A stretch of DNA of 64,000 nucleotides from UBA6168 sp964573725 (GTDB taxonomy: Bacteria > Bacteroidota > Bacteroidia > Chitinophagales > Saprospiraceae). Shown piece by piece: positions 26,673 to 35,856 of the stretch (positions within the stretch are counted from its first letter, which is position 1; every line of letters starts with the position of its first letter). The notes under the pieces are model-generated. The model searched no databases, was not told the origin of the DNA, and saw only the letters and a program-made list of their open reading frames with translations. The position numbers were made by a program, and so were the translations under genes. The stretch spans positions 90,307 through 154,306 of the forward strand of contig CAZNLJ010000007.1 in the NCBI GenBank assembly GCA_964573725.1, written 5' to 3'.

Positions 26673-29651
26673 ATGAGATGCTTGTCATTCATCCTTGCCA
26701 TGTGGTTGGGCACGACGTTGGCGGCCCAGGAAGACCTTACCGTGATTGTGCTCGGCATCGCCGATGAACCGGTCGAACAAGTCACGGTGACCTTGCAAAA
26801 TCCGGCACATGGATTTACCCGGTCCGTCCCAACCGGGAAAGACGGCAGGGCTGTCTTCCGCTCCCTGGCTGCGGTGGACGGATACCTGGTGGGTATTCCT
26901 GCCTTTTTCCCGTACCGGGAATACCAATCCGGCGGATTGAACCTGCGGGCCAAGCAGGAGCAAAGTTTGGTGGTCGTCCTGCAGGAGGACACCTTGCGGT
27001 TATCCGGGGTGGTGGTCAGGTCGGGCGCGTTGTCGACGGGTATCAACCTGACGGATGCCGAAGTATCCTTTTCCTTGGGGCGTGACGAGTTGGAGGCCCT
27101 TCCGGTGGAGGGGCGCGACCTCACCCGTGCATTATACCGGCTGCCCAACGTAGCCCAGGCCACCGGTTTTTTTCCGGAAGCGCCCAATGTGAGCATCAAT
27201 GGAGCCAACCCCTTGTTCACGAGTTACCTGGTGGACGGGATGGACAACAACGAACGGTTCCTCGGCGGGCAGAAGTTTGCGGTTCCCTTGGGATTCGCAA
27301 AGGATGTCACGGTCCTGACCAACAACTATTCCGCCGAATACGGCCTGACGAACAACGGTGTGGTGAACATCACCACCCGGTCCGGCATCAACGATTTCGA
27401 GGGGGAAGCCTATGTGGTCCATCGGCCCGGACCGGCACTCGATGCCAAATCCCCGTTTCCGCAACGTGACCTGTCGGGAAATGCGGTCCGGGACGGGTTC
27501 CGGCGCCACCAGGCCGGGGTAGCCTTGGGTGGCCCTTTGAAAAAGGACAAGACATTCTTCTACCTTGACCTGGAGCATACGACGGACGTGAAGGACAACC
27601 GGCTCTCATCGCCGGCGCTGCGCGTCGAGGAGACGGTCCGCGGCGAGAACCGGTTCTCCTATTTTTCCGGAAAAATCGACCATATTTGGAGCGACAGGTT
27701 CCGTTCCTCTTTCCGCGCCAATATCGGTGTGGTCGGTATTGAGCGGCAGGGCGGAGGATTGGAGGGTGGGGTGGCCTTCCCTTCCGCCGCCAATGTCCAG
27801 GACCGAAATTCCGTGCTCTTGGCTGCCAGGAATACCTGGTTCCGTGGAAACTTCAGTTCGGAAACGAATGTGCAGTACGCCCGGTTCCGGTGGAACTACG
27901 CGAGGGCGGCCAGCGAAGGCAGTCCGCAGGTGGTGGTCCTCGACCCACAGGAACAGCCCATGGCCATCCTGGGCCATCCCGGCTATGCTTTCGACCAGAC
28001 GGAGAACACCCTTCAATTCCAACATAAATCCAAATGGTACCTGCCCCGTCATACCATCAAAGCGGGGGGCGGCCTGATCTCCGCCCGTCATTCCCTCGTC
28101 GGGGGGGGCAACGAAAGCGGCAACTACACCGTCCGCCTGGATGCCCAGCAATTGGAAACGCTGGCATCCGCCGGACACGGGCGTGCGCTCGGGATAGCGG
28201 ATTTACCCGCCGACGTAGCGGTATTGCGATACGAAGTGGAGTTACGTCCCGCTTCTTTCGGGCAATTCCAGCACATCGCTTCGGTATTTGTGGAAGACCG
28301 GTTCACGGCATCCGACCGGCTCACCCTGACAGTCGGTCTCCGGTACGATTATGACAACCTGTCGAAAGGAGGGGCATTGCGGGGGGACCTGAACAACATC
28401 GCGCCACGCTTCAACGCCAATTACCGGCTCGGCCGTGCCGGCGTCCTGCGTGGCGGATACGGCATCTTTTACGACAAGATCCTGTATGCGGTCCACAGCG
28501 ACGCCTTGCAGCAGAATACCACCGCGACGGACTACCGGCGGCAACTGCAAAGGTTGAAGGAATTGGGCATGCTGCCTGCCGGCACGGACATCGACCGGAT
28601 TACATACGACGGGAACCTGTCGGCAAGTCTGTCCCAGGTGCCCTATCTGCAAGGGCCGGATTACACCGCCCTGCAAGGGCGACGGGAAGGGGTCTTCCGC
28701 AACGAAGGCCGCATCCTGAATCCGAACGGGTATGAAAATCCGCTTACCCACCAGTTCGCCATCGGCTACCAGCGACAGCTTGATGTCCGCAGGCATTTCT
28801 ATATCGACCTGGTCCACAATCGTTCGGAGCACCTCTTCCGGCTGCGCAACCTCAATGCCCCGGCCGCTTATCCATTGCCGGATGCAGACCGGGCGACGGC
28901 CCGTACACCAGCGGATGCGGATGCCAGCCGGCTGATACCCATCCTGGGGGGTGGATTCGCCGTCATCGATGGGGACACCCTGTATGGTGTTGCCCGCAAT
29001 GTGGTGGTATCCGAGACCGCAGGGCAAAGCCGTTATCATGCCGCCAGCATCAACCTGCAACAGGTCCGGAGCGAAGGCAGTTTCGCCTGGCGGGTCAACT
29101 ACACCTTGTCGCTGCTGGAAAACAACACCGAGGACATCAATTTCCGGGCCATGGATAGCAACGATTTCGAAGCGGAGTGGGGTCCCGGTATCAATGACCG
29201 GCGCCATTTGCTGAACGGCATCCTGACCTGGTATCCGACGGAGCGGCTGGGTATCACCGCCACCGCCCTGTTGCAGGGCGGTCAACCGGTCAACCGGATC
29301 CCGGATGCCTTGCGGTACGGGACCACCGACCTCAACGGGGACGGTGCTTCCTTCGGTGATGCCTACGTCGGCAACAGCGACCGGCATCCCGGTGAGCACC
29401 GGAACAGCGACCGGCTGCCGGGAGCCCGTTCGGTCGACCTGTCCCTGCAATATGAAGTGGCTTGGGGAGTCGGTTCCCTGGTTTTCCGGGCGGATGTCTT
29501 CAACGTGTTCAATACGACCAACCTCAGTGGGTTCAGCAACCATGCGACCCAGAGCAACCAGATACAGGTCGGGCCTGCCGGCAGCGGTATTGTCCGCAAG
29601 AATGCGGGGCCTCCCCGGCAGTTTCAGTTTTCGGTGACCTATCTCCTATAA
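26673..29651 (+). CDS. TonB-dependent outer-membrane receptor
   Basis: 992 residues from the ATG at 26673, giving a signal peptide MRCLSFILAMWLGTTLAAQ. A carboxypeptidase-regulatory-like domain (about 20-110) is followed by the plug (VVVRSGALSTG, SINGANPLFTSYLVDGMDN, YSAEYGLTNNGVVNITT) and a beta-barrel ending in QFQFSVTYLL with the terminal aromatic/hydrophobic pattern of outer-membrane proteins. It is an OmpA/Oar-like or CarboxypepD-reg TonB receptor rather than SusC, since no SusD follows. The downstream formylglycine-generating enzyme starts 98 bases later. Cargo unknown. Confidence 0.88.
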   Translation: MRCLSFILAMWLGTTLAAQEDLTVIVLGIADEPVEQVTVTLQNPAHGFTRSVPTGKDGRAVFRSLAAVDGYLVGIPAFFPYREYQSGGLNLRAKQEQSLVVVLQEDTLRLSGVVVRSGALSTGINLTDAEVSFSLGRDELEALPVEGRDLTRALYRLPNVAQATGFFPEAPNVSINGANPLFTSYLVDGMDNNERFLGGQKFAVPLGFAKDVTVLTNNYSAEYGLTNNGVVNITTRSGINDFEGEAYVVHRPGPALDAKSPFPQRDLSGNAVRDGFRRHQAGVALGGPLKKDKTFFYLDLEHTTDVKDNRLSSPALRVEETVRGENRFSYFSGKIDHIWSDRFRSSFRANIGVVGIERQGGGLEGGVAFPSAANVQDRNSVLLAARNTWFRGNFSSETNVQYARFRWNYARAASEGSPQVVVLDPQEQPMAILGHPGYAFDQTENTLQFQHKSKWYLPRHTIKAGGGLISARHSLVGGGNESGNYTVRLDAQQLETLASAGHGRALGIADLPADVAVLRYEVELRPASFGQFQHIASVFVEDRFTASDRLTLTVGLRYDYDNLSKGGALRGDLNNIAPRFNANYRLGRAGVLRGGYGIFYDKILYAVHSDALQQNTTATDYRRQLQRLKELGMLPAGTDIDRITYDGNLSASLSQVPYLQGPDYTALQGRREGVFRNEGRILNPNGYENPLTHQFAIGYQRQLDVRRHFYIDLVHNRSEHLFRLRNLNAPAAYPLPDADRATARTPADADASRLIPILGGGFAVIDGDTLYGVARNVVVSETAGQSRYHAASINLQQVRSEGSFAWRVNYTLSLLENNTEDINFRAMDSNDFEAEWGPGINDRRHLLNGILTWYPTERLGITATALLQGGQPVNRIPDALRYGTTDLNGDGASFGDAYVGNSDRHPGEHRNSDRLPGARSVDLSLQYEVAWGVGSLVFRADVFNVFNTTNLSGFSNHATQSNQIQVGPAGSGIVRKNAGPPRQFQFSVTYLL

Positions 29652-29722
29652 CCTGGTGGCCGCAATCCGGGAATCGGTGGCGGAAAACGGATGCCGAATC
29701 TCCGGATCTAGGTCCAGGGACT

Positions 29723-29730
29723 TAATTTTG
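29723..29730 (+). promoter_or_regulatory. Possible -7 element for the FGE gene
   Basis: TAATTTTG matches TAnnTTTG and lies 19 bases before the ATG at 29750. No -33 TTTG is present at the expected distance, and the leader would be very short. Confidence 0.3.
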
Positions 29731-29749
29731 ACAAGACAAACCATACGGA

Positions 29750-30811
29750 ATGCTGACCAAATCGACCATAACGATACCATGTCTCACCCTCTGCCTGGTG
29801 TTGTCGGGCGCCTGCGGCGGCCGGGAGGAGCGGCGGCCCGGCCAAGACCCGCCGGTACAACAACCGGCCGGTATGGTCCTGGTACCGGCGGGAACCTTAC
29901 AAATGGGAGGAGACAACGACCAGGCAGCCTCCAACGAAATTCCCAAGCATGCGGTGGAAGTGGGCGCTTTCTGGATGGACGAGACGGAAGTGACCAATTC
30001 GAGTTTTGCGGCGTTCGTGGCGGCGACCGGTTATGTAACGGTCGCGGAACGGCCCATCGATTGGGAGGAAATGAAAAAGGGATTGCCGCCGGGTACACCA
30101 CGCTTGCCGGACAGCCTGCTCCAACCCGGCGCACTGGTCTTCCGCCCGACCCGTCATCCCGTCCCCCTGGACGATCCCGGCCGATGGTGGGTTTGGACCA
30201 TCGGTGCCGACTGGCGTCATCCGGAAGGACCCGGAAGCGACCTGGCGGGCAGGTCGGACCATCCGGTGGTGCAGGTTGCCTGGGAGGACGCCGACGCCTA
30301 CGCCAGGTGGGCAGGCAAACGGCTGCCCACCGAAGCGGAGTGGGAATGGGCCGCCCGGGGCGGGAAGGAAAACATGGTCTACCCATGGGGTGACGAACCG
30401 GCGGAAGCCGGAGCGCCACGGGCCAACTTCTGGCAGGGCTTCTTTCCCTACAAGAATTCGCTGCGGGACGGTTTCGAAGGAAGTGCACCGGTCAGGTCCT
30501 TCCCACCCAACGGATATGGTTTATACGATATGGCCGGGAACGTATGGGAGTGGTGCAGCGATTGGTTCGACCACAACTATTACCGAAGGGCGGAAGCAAG
30601 CGGTCCGGATGAAGGCGGCCCCACCCGGGGCTACCATCCCGATATGCCCTACCAACAGGAGAAAGTCGTCCGAGGCGGCTCCTACCTGTGCAGCGAGGAA
30701 TATTGCTCGGGATACCGCAATGCCCGCCGGATGGGCTCCACCGTGGATACGGGTTTGAACCACACCGGGTTCCGGTGTGTGCGGGATGTGGGAAGTATGA
30801 CAAGTGACTGA
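29750..30811 (+). CDS. Exported formylglycine-generating enzyme (sulfatase-activating)
   Basis: 353 residues with a lipoprotein signal (CLVLSGACGG). The FGE-sulfatase domain fills the rest: MVLVPAGTLQMG, DETEVTNSSFAAFV, RLPTEAEWEWAARGG, YDMAGNVWEWCSDW and the C-terminal VVRGGSYLCSEEYC. The last motif contains Cys314 and Cys319, which match in spacing the copper-binding catalytic cysteine pair of true FGEs; many relatives in this fold lack them. It should oxidise a Cys in sulfatases to formylglycine, here outside the cytoplasm. No sulfatase gene is in the window. It follows a TonB receptor. Confidence 0.88.
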   Translation: MLTKSTITIPCLTLCLVLSGACGGREERRPGQDPPVQQPAGMVLVPAGTLQMGGDNDQAASNEIPKHAVEVGAFWMDETEVTNSSFAAFVAATGYVTVAERPIDWEEMKKGLPPGTPRLPDSLLQPGALVFRPTRHPVPLDDPGRWWVWTIGADWRHPEGPGSDLAGRSDHPVVQVAWEDADAYARWAGKRLPTEAEWEWAARGGKENMVYPWGDEPAEAGAPRANFWQGFFPYKNSLRDGFEGSAPVRSFPPNGYGLYDMAGNVWEWCSDWFDHNYYRRAEASGPDEGGPTRGYHPDMPYQQEKVVRGGSYLCSEEYCSGYRNARRMGSTVDTGLNHTGFRCVRDVGSMTSD

Positions 30812-32209
30812 AGCTGGCGACGCAAGTCGTATGGCAATGGAACTGTGTAGCAACCGGCCTCGGATGCTTCGGAACAGACCTGACTTCCTTGGCGCTGTGT
30901 CGTTCCGGATCCGAGGACGGCCGGGTAAGGATCATGATTTGGTAGCAGCGTAGCAAAGGTGGAGGACGTCCAGACCCAATTATTCATCCGATAGGAAGAA
31001 CCTTTGCAGCCTTGATTCCGGCATCCGGACACATTACCCTGGCGCATGACAATTTCCTGCTTTCCCGGGGACTCAGGGACTTGGGGCACGGTGTACCTCC
31101 TGGCCTTGGAACGGTCCGGAGGGCCGCTATGGCCTTGGTGGCCATGGTAAAAGCGTTTGAACAGGAGAATCGTTTGCCTGAAATAGACGAGGCGGCCAAA
31201 CACATCGTCCATCAGCCGAGAAGAAACAACCACGTCCATGAAGGGGTGATAATACCGGGAAAAGATGTGCGGGACTACAGGTTTCTATAGCTGCAAAGGC
31301 CGGCGTGAGCACACAATCATTACGGCTTGTGCGTTGCAAAATGGCGAGGAAACATTAAATTATATTCTTATATATATCATCTTCCGCACTTCAACCTCAC
31401 AGAATATGTCATTACAAAATATTGATTTTCTGTAGTTCTTAGTTAATTGACTTGCTGATACGCTACGTTTCGCATCGAAAAGGGCACAAGGCGCAGCCCT
31501 GAGCCAAAAAATTTTTCAGGACGTCCGGAGCTGCGCTTGGGGGGCTACCGGATGCCCTTTCCAAAAGGCGGGAGGCACAGCAATAAAGACCCTTTGGTTA
31601 ATAGTAGCGCAATACTTCGTGCAAGCATGCGAAGTTTGCAATCAAAATATTCGATTTGGTCGTTGAGGTTCGAAAAATGAGGGATATGTAACTCGTGCGG
31701 GTGAAGAAAAAAGACCCGGACTTTGAATTGAAGGTTTGTCAGCTGGGGCTGAAAGCAACTGGATATGTCCGGATTCCTATTCGATTGCGGCAATAACAGC
31801 GTCATTTCACCCTACCGAATATTTTTCGGAAATGAGCCTTGCCCTTGGGAAAACGGGGACCGGGTGCAGTGCGTGGTCGAACAGGTGTACCATGATCAAA
31901 GCACTATCGTCAGCGAGCTGCCAATGTCCAGCAGAAGTTGAAATACCATCGTGACCTAACGCAGCCTTTCGTTCCCGGGAACGGGGTATAGGGATTGTTT
32001 CGGAAGCGTGATGTATTGTTGATCAAGCTATTCCATTAGCTGTTAATTTTTCCATTTGGAAGCGGGCGTTAGTTAAAAAGCGCTGTTCAAACGATCCACA
32101 GACGACATCCCTCGGTATCCACCGTAAGTATTCCGGCATCTCGGTCAGAGCGGGTCGGGCTGCTTGGTCACCAGGCATCGGGACAATGTTTGGTTGGGAT
32201 ACGTGGAAT
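30812..32209. other. 1.4 kb with no supportable gene
   Basis: No open frame here has a recognisable product, and those present are short and mutually overlapping. The stretch 31340-32100 is visibly richer in A/T than the rest of the window. One short plus frame near 31697-31798 (reading KKKDPDFELKVCQLGLKATGY) looks protein-like but has no good start or length. It could be decayed mobile DNA or a decayed gene; I see no transposase motif or clear terminal inverted repeat. Confidence 0.4.
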
Positions 32210-32959
32210 TCATGACCTAAACAAGCCCAGTTCCGCTTGCATTTCCAGGAGTTGGCCGTCGATCCAGGTACGAGCCATGGCCGTCAGGTCAGCGGCAGAT
32301 TCCGCACAGAGCGGAGGACCGAATCGGATTTGGGCATGAACGGAGTGCTTGCGGAAAATCCGCATGAAATGTGGGAGGAAGGCATCATTCCCCACAAAGG
32401 CTACTTGGGGGTCCGGGTATTCCACGGCCACCGGGACAACGGGAATGCGGTGTTCCGCTGCTATCAGGAAGGTGCCTGGCCTGAAATCGATGGTACGGGA
32501 TGCGGTGTGGGTGGTTCCTTCCGGGAATACCAGCACGGAAAGGCCTTGGCGGAGCGCATCCAGTACAGCAGTCCGGGTTTGCGTGCGGCTATTCTTATTT
32601 TCCCGGCTGACCAGGAGGACGCCGGTCTGCCGGATACCGAGCCCGATCAGGGGCCAACGACCCACCTCCGCCTTCGCAATCGGAAGTACCGGTGCCTCCT
32701 GATGGATTAATAGGGCGTCGAGGTAGGAGCGATGGTTTGAGACATAAAGGAAGGGACCCTGCTGCGGAGCACCTCCCCGCTGGTCGCATCGGATACCCAG
32801 GAACTTAATGAGCCAGCTGGCGAATCGACGGCGATGTTGCAGGGAGCGGTCCAGTGAATGCCCGTACAGACGTACCTGCAACAAGTGGAGCAGGAGGTAG
32901 CAAGGAAAGACAGCCAGCAGGCTGAAAGCCCGCATGAGGGCCCGGGTGCTTCCGGTCAT
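32210..32959 (-). CDS. 1-acyl-sn-glycerol-3-phosphate acyltransferase (PlsC family)
   Basis: 249 residues. The acyltransferase motifs are NHRSYLD (HX4D catalytic block I), FPEGTT (block III) and VVPVAVEY (block IV). The N-terminus is hydrophobic (about 10-28), suggesting membrane association on the inner face. It transfers a fatty acyl group to a lysophospholipid or related acceptor. It sits 73 bases behind neuA on the same strand, so it may belong to the same transcript as the nonulosonate genes and could act on the glycolipid carrying them; that link is inference. Confidence 0.88.
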   Translation of the reverse strand: MTGSTRALMRAFSLLAVFPCYLLLHLLQVRLYGHSLDRSLQHRRRFASWLIKFLGIRCDQRGGAPQQGPFLYVSNHRSYLDALLIHQEAPVLPIAKAEVGRWPLIGLGIRQTGVLLVSRENKNSRTQTRTAVLDALRQGLSVLVFPEGTTHTASRTIDFRPGTFLIAAEHRIPVVPVAVEYPDPQVAFVGNDAFLPHFMRIFRKHSVHAQIRFGPPLCAESAADLTAMARTWIDGQLLEMQAELGLFRS

Positions 32960-33032
32960 CAGATGTATATTCAGAAGTTAATTAAGGCCCGGTATCCGGG
33001 AAGGTTGGCGACAGCTTTACAGGGAGGTCCCG

Positions 33033-33773
33033 TTAGGCGGGTGCGGCTCCTCCGTCCGGGCGGATGATGTCAAGGCAAGCTTCCCGCATCAGGAATTCCG
33101 CGAGTGCCCACTGTTGCATACTATCTAGATCGACCGCATACTGATGAGGAACGATGCAAGGAAGGATAACTTCACCGGTAAGGCTTCCTTTCTCTGCGAG
33201 GGTCCGGAAGCGGAAAACATCCACATGGCCGGTCTGCCAGAAAGTTTCCGGGAGTTGCTGCCGGGGCATATTGTAGGGTTCTTTGAATCCGGTGGTGAGC
33301 AGCGGGACAAGCACCTCGTTCTCTATGCGCCACATCTTGTAAGGGTTTTCCCCGGCAGGGGTAACGGACCGAACACTATCCGCCGCAGGAATGGATGCCA
33401 GCAGTCCCACAGCCTTGTCCAGCAGCCAGGAAGGCCTGAACGGGGAGGTTGGCCGGACCTGGACCACCAGGTCCGGTCGGTATCCTTCCTTGCGCTCCAG
33501 CCAGTTGACAGCATGGACCATGACGGGAAGGTCGGTGACCAGGTCGCCTGAAAGTTCGCGGGGGCGCAGGAACGGGACTTCCGCGCCCCATGAGCAGGCG
33601 ACGGCTGCAATTTCAGGATCATCGGTGGAAACGAAGACCCGGTCGATGCATTTCGTACTTCGGGCTGCTGCAATGCTGTAGGCAATGAGGGGAATACCGT
33701 GGAGCGGCCGGATATTCTTACGGGGAATCCCTTTGGATCCACCCCGGGCGGGAATGATGGCGACAACTTTCAT
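33033..33773 (-). CDS. neuA: CMP-nonulosonate (sialic acid-type) cytidylyltransferase
   Basis: 246 residues. Begins with the nucleotide-binding signature IPARGGSKGIPRKN, then STDDPEIA, QVRPTSPFR, and the substrate-side QTGHVDVFR. It activates a nonulosonic acid as the CMP-sugar. The start codon overlaps the stop of the Gfo/Idh gene in an ATGA overlap, implying translational coupling. The exact acid (Neu5Ac, Kdn, legionaminic or other) is not defined by the sequence. Confidence 0.93.
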   Translation of the reverse strand: MKVVAIIPARGGSKGIPRKNIRPLHGIPLIAYSIAAARSTKCIDRVFVSTDDPEIAAVACSWGAEVPFLRPRELSGDLVTDLPVMVHAVNWLERKEGYRPDLVVQVRPTSPFRPSWLLDKAVGLLASIPAADSVRSVTPAGENPYKMWRIENEVLVPLLTTGFKEPYNMPRQQLPETFWQTGHVDVFRFRTLAEKGSLTGEVILPCIVPHQYAVDLDSMQQWALAEFLMREACLDIIRPDGGAAPA

Positions 33774-34801
33774 GCGTTGATCGTTTGAAAACCGAGGGAA
33801 AGGGGATCGGATGGCGGAATAGAGATTCCTGGGTTGTCGGACAGGCAGTTTTTTGCAATCAGTACGAGCTGCAGGGCACGAAGACCGTCGTCCAAGGAGG
33901 AATCCGGTGTCCGATGGTGATGCAAGCAGTCCAGGAAATGAGCGGTTTCTGCGAGGAACATGACGTTCCTATCCAGGAACTCCCCGGGCTGGAAGACCTC
34001 GAATGCCCTGCCTCTTTGGGTGTAGCATTTGGCGTCCCCGCAGGTAGCATTCCATTCGAGCCAGCCCTCCGTGCCCACGATGTGCAGGGTATGCCGGGAT
34101 GGTCGGCTGACGAAATCGAGGTATACGGAGCCGATGGCACCGTTTCGGAACCGGAGGTTGACGATGGCGGCATCCTCCGTATCGAGCTCAAGGTCGGAGC
34201 TGTTACCAACAAAGGCATGCAGTGCTTCCACTTCATCGACCAGCCAGCGGAGATAATCAAACGGATGGCAAAGGGTCAACAATGCGCCGCCTCCCAAATC
34301 ATGCCGGGCGCTGTAACCAATTCGGTAATCTTCCCAGGGGTGCCAGTCCGGCAGGTATTCCCCCCAACATGCATGTGCGGAGATTATGCGGCCGATTTTA
34401 CCGTCCGCCAGCGCCTGCTTGATTTTCCGGAACACTTCATGGAACCGGAATTGGAAGCCTACCTGACACACCAATTTCTTCTCCCGGACCAAGGCTAACA
34501 GTTCAGATAGGCCGTGCATCAGGTGGGAGACCGGTTTTTCGATAAAGAGGTGGCATCCATGTCTGGCGGCGGCGAGGGCGGTGGGCACGTGCAGGGCCGT
34601 CGGGTTACAGATAAAGACAGCGTGCGGTTGCTTTTCCAGGGCTGCATCCAGGTCTTCTTCCGGGGTGAAGGGCGGAAGTTGTTCCGTAGGAAGCGGACAG
34701 CGGCCGGCGGTCAGTACGTGGAAATCATCCAGCCCCAATGCGTAAAGGTTCTTCAAGTGTCTCCTGCCGATGGAGCCCAGGCCGACAATCAGGATTTTCA
34801 T
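33770..34801 (-). CDS. Gfo/Idh/MocA-family oxidoreductase
   Basis: 343 residues from the ATG complementary to 34799-34801; this puts the NAD(P)-binding motif VGLGSIGRRH at residues 5-14, as usual. The family EKPVSH segment (catalytic Lys) and CQVGFQFRFHE are visible. Homologs are common in surface-sugar and nonulosonate clusters, where they alter the sugar or its precursor. It lies 16 bases behind the GT-B gene and overlaps neuA by four bases, so it is tightly embedded in the operon. Confidence 0.88.
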   Translation of the reverse strand: MKILIVGLGSIGRRHLKNLYALGLDDFHVLTAGRCPLPTEQLPPFTPEEDLDAALEKQPHAVFICNPTALHVPTALAAARHGCHLFIEKPVSHLMHGLSELLALVREKKLVCQVGFQFRFHEVFRKIKQALADGKIGRIISAHACWGEYLPDWHPWEDYRIGYSARHDLGGGALLTLCHPFDYLRWLVDEVEALHAFVGNSSDLELDTEDAAIVNLRFRNGAIGSVYLDFVSRPSRHTLHIVGTEGWLEWNATCGDAKCYTQRGRAFEVFQPGEFLDRNVMFLAETAHFLDCLHHHRTPDSSLDDGLRALQLVLIAKNCLSDNPGISIPPSDPLSLGFQTINA

Positions 34802-34817
34802 ACGGTAGCGTTTTGCG

Positions 34818-35771
34818 TCAAAGGAATTCCCGGCATATCCGGGCGATGCTAGCTGCGGAGGTTCCACCGTTCTGAACGGGACGAAGCGATTCCAAGAGTT
34901 TGGGATCCAAGTCACTGTGCACTTCCTTCCCGAGCGCGAGTGCTGTAAGCAGGACAGAGGAGTATCTTGTCAACAGGACTTGGCAATTTGCTATCAGGTG
35001 GTTGGTGTTTCCGGTTGTGAGCACCAGGGCATCGGGTGCTGACTGTTCGATTTCCCTGCGGGCACGCAGGTGGTTTTCATTGGGATGGAGTTTGAAAATA
35101 AGAGGCCTGCCATCCGCTACCCGGAGGGATTTAAGTATGAACTGCCGCCGATTTTCAAACTGACCGGTTTCCCGAAGGCAGGAAGTGGCGCTGAGCACAA
35201 AATCACGGTAAGGCAGGTCATTGTTCCGGTATTGCTGTACGTTGTCGAAATTGGGGATACCGGTGACCATGACCCTATTCGGATCGGCCCCTTTGCGGAT
35301 GAACCAGTTTCGGAACCCCTCGGAAGCGGTGCAGAACATCCGGTATCGACCGGACAGGCCGGTCATGGCTGTATTGGCCAGGTAACGGGGAAGCTTACCG
35401 TAACGGACCAGACGATAGACGAGGTTTTCCGGGGTGAGCATTCCTTCCTGGACAAGCACGACGGGCTTGTTCCGGATATTCCGGGGTACAATCAGGTCGG
35501 AAGCGGTCACAACCAGGTCATAAGGGGCCTGTTTCCCTCTGTCGTCCATCCGAAGCCCTTGTTCTTCCAAATAGGAAAGTGTGGCCCGGCGTGCCTGGCC
35601 CCCAAGAATGGTAGAATCCAGTAGGCCGGCGTCGGCGAGGGCCTGAAGCCAACCATCCGCATAATATGCGGAGAAGAAGCATGTTCCGTCACCTGCCAGT
35701 TCGCGGGCGATTTGGGACATTATGGTTGTTTGGTTGAGGGAGCCACCGATGAGGAGAATTCTTTTGGACAT
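34818..35771 (-). CDS. GT-B-type protein with sialyltransferase-like motifs
   Basis: 317 residues from the ATG complementary to 35769-35771; the longer open frame overlaps the preceding gene and is rejected. It starts with KRILLIGGSLNQTT, like a GT-B N-terminal Rossmann strand. Three short motifs occur in the order known from bacterial sialyltransferases (GT38/GT52/GT80): a QEG at 108-110 where those have D/E-D/E-G, HP at 229-230 in FKLHPNE, and SS at 271-272 in TRYSSVLL. CDP-glycerol transferases share the last two, so they are the main alternative. Its place between neuB and neuA supports a nonulosonyl transferase. Not recognised as a named family. Confidence 0.55.
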   Translation of the reverse strand: MSKRILLIGGSLNQTTIMSQIARELAGDGTCFFSAYYADGWLQALADAGLLDSTILGGQARRATLSYLEEQGLRMDDRGKQAPYDLVVTASDLIVPRNIRNKPVVLVQEGMLTPENLVYRLVRYGKLPRYLANTAMTGLSGRYRMFCTASEGFRNWFIRKGADPNRVMVTGIPNFDNVQQYRNNDLPYRDFVLSATSCLRETGQFENRRQFILKSLRVADGRPLIFKLHPNENHLRARREIEQSAPDALVLTTGNTNHLIANCQVLLTRYSSVLLTALALGKEVHSDLDPKLLESLRPVQNGGTSAASIARICREFL

Positions 35772-35856
35772 TGGGTGGATGGGCGTTGGTCCTGGTCTTC
35801 GGGGAACAGGAATTTCCCGGAAAGTAGGTGTTGGGATTGGATTTGTTGAAGTCGGC

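Noticed and set aside
30682..31239. 185-codon minus frame reaching into the FGE gene's 3' end
   Set aside because: Overlaps the real FGE coding region and shows no motif or conserved pattern.
30812..32209. Insertion sequence or transposon
   Set aside because: No transposase motif, target-site duplication or convincing terminal inverted repeat found by eye.
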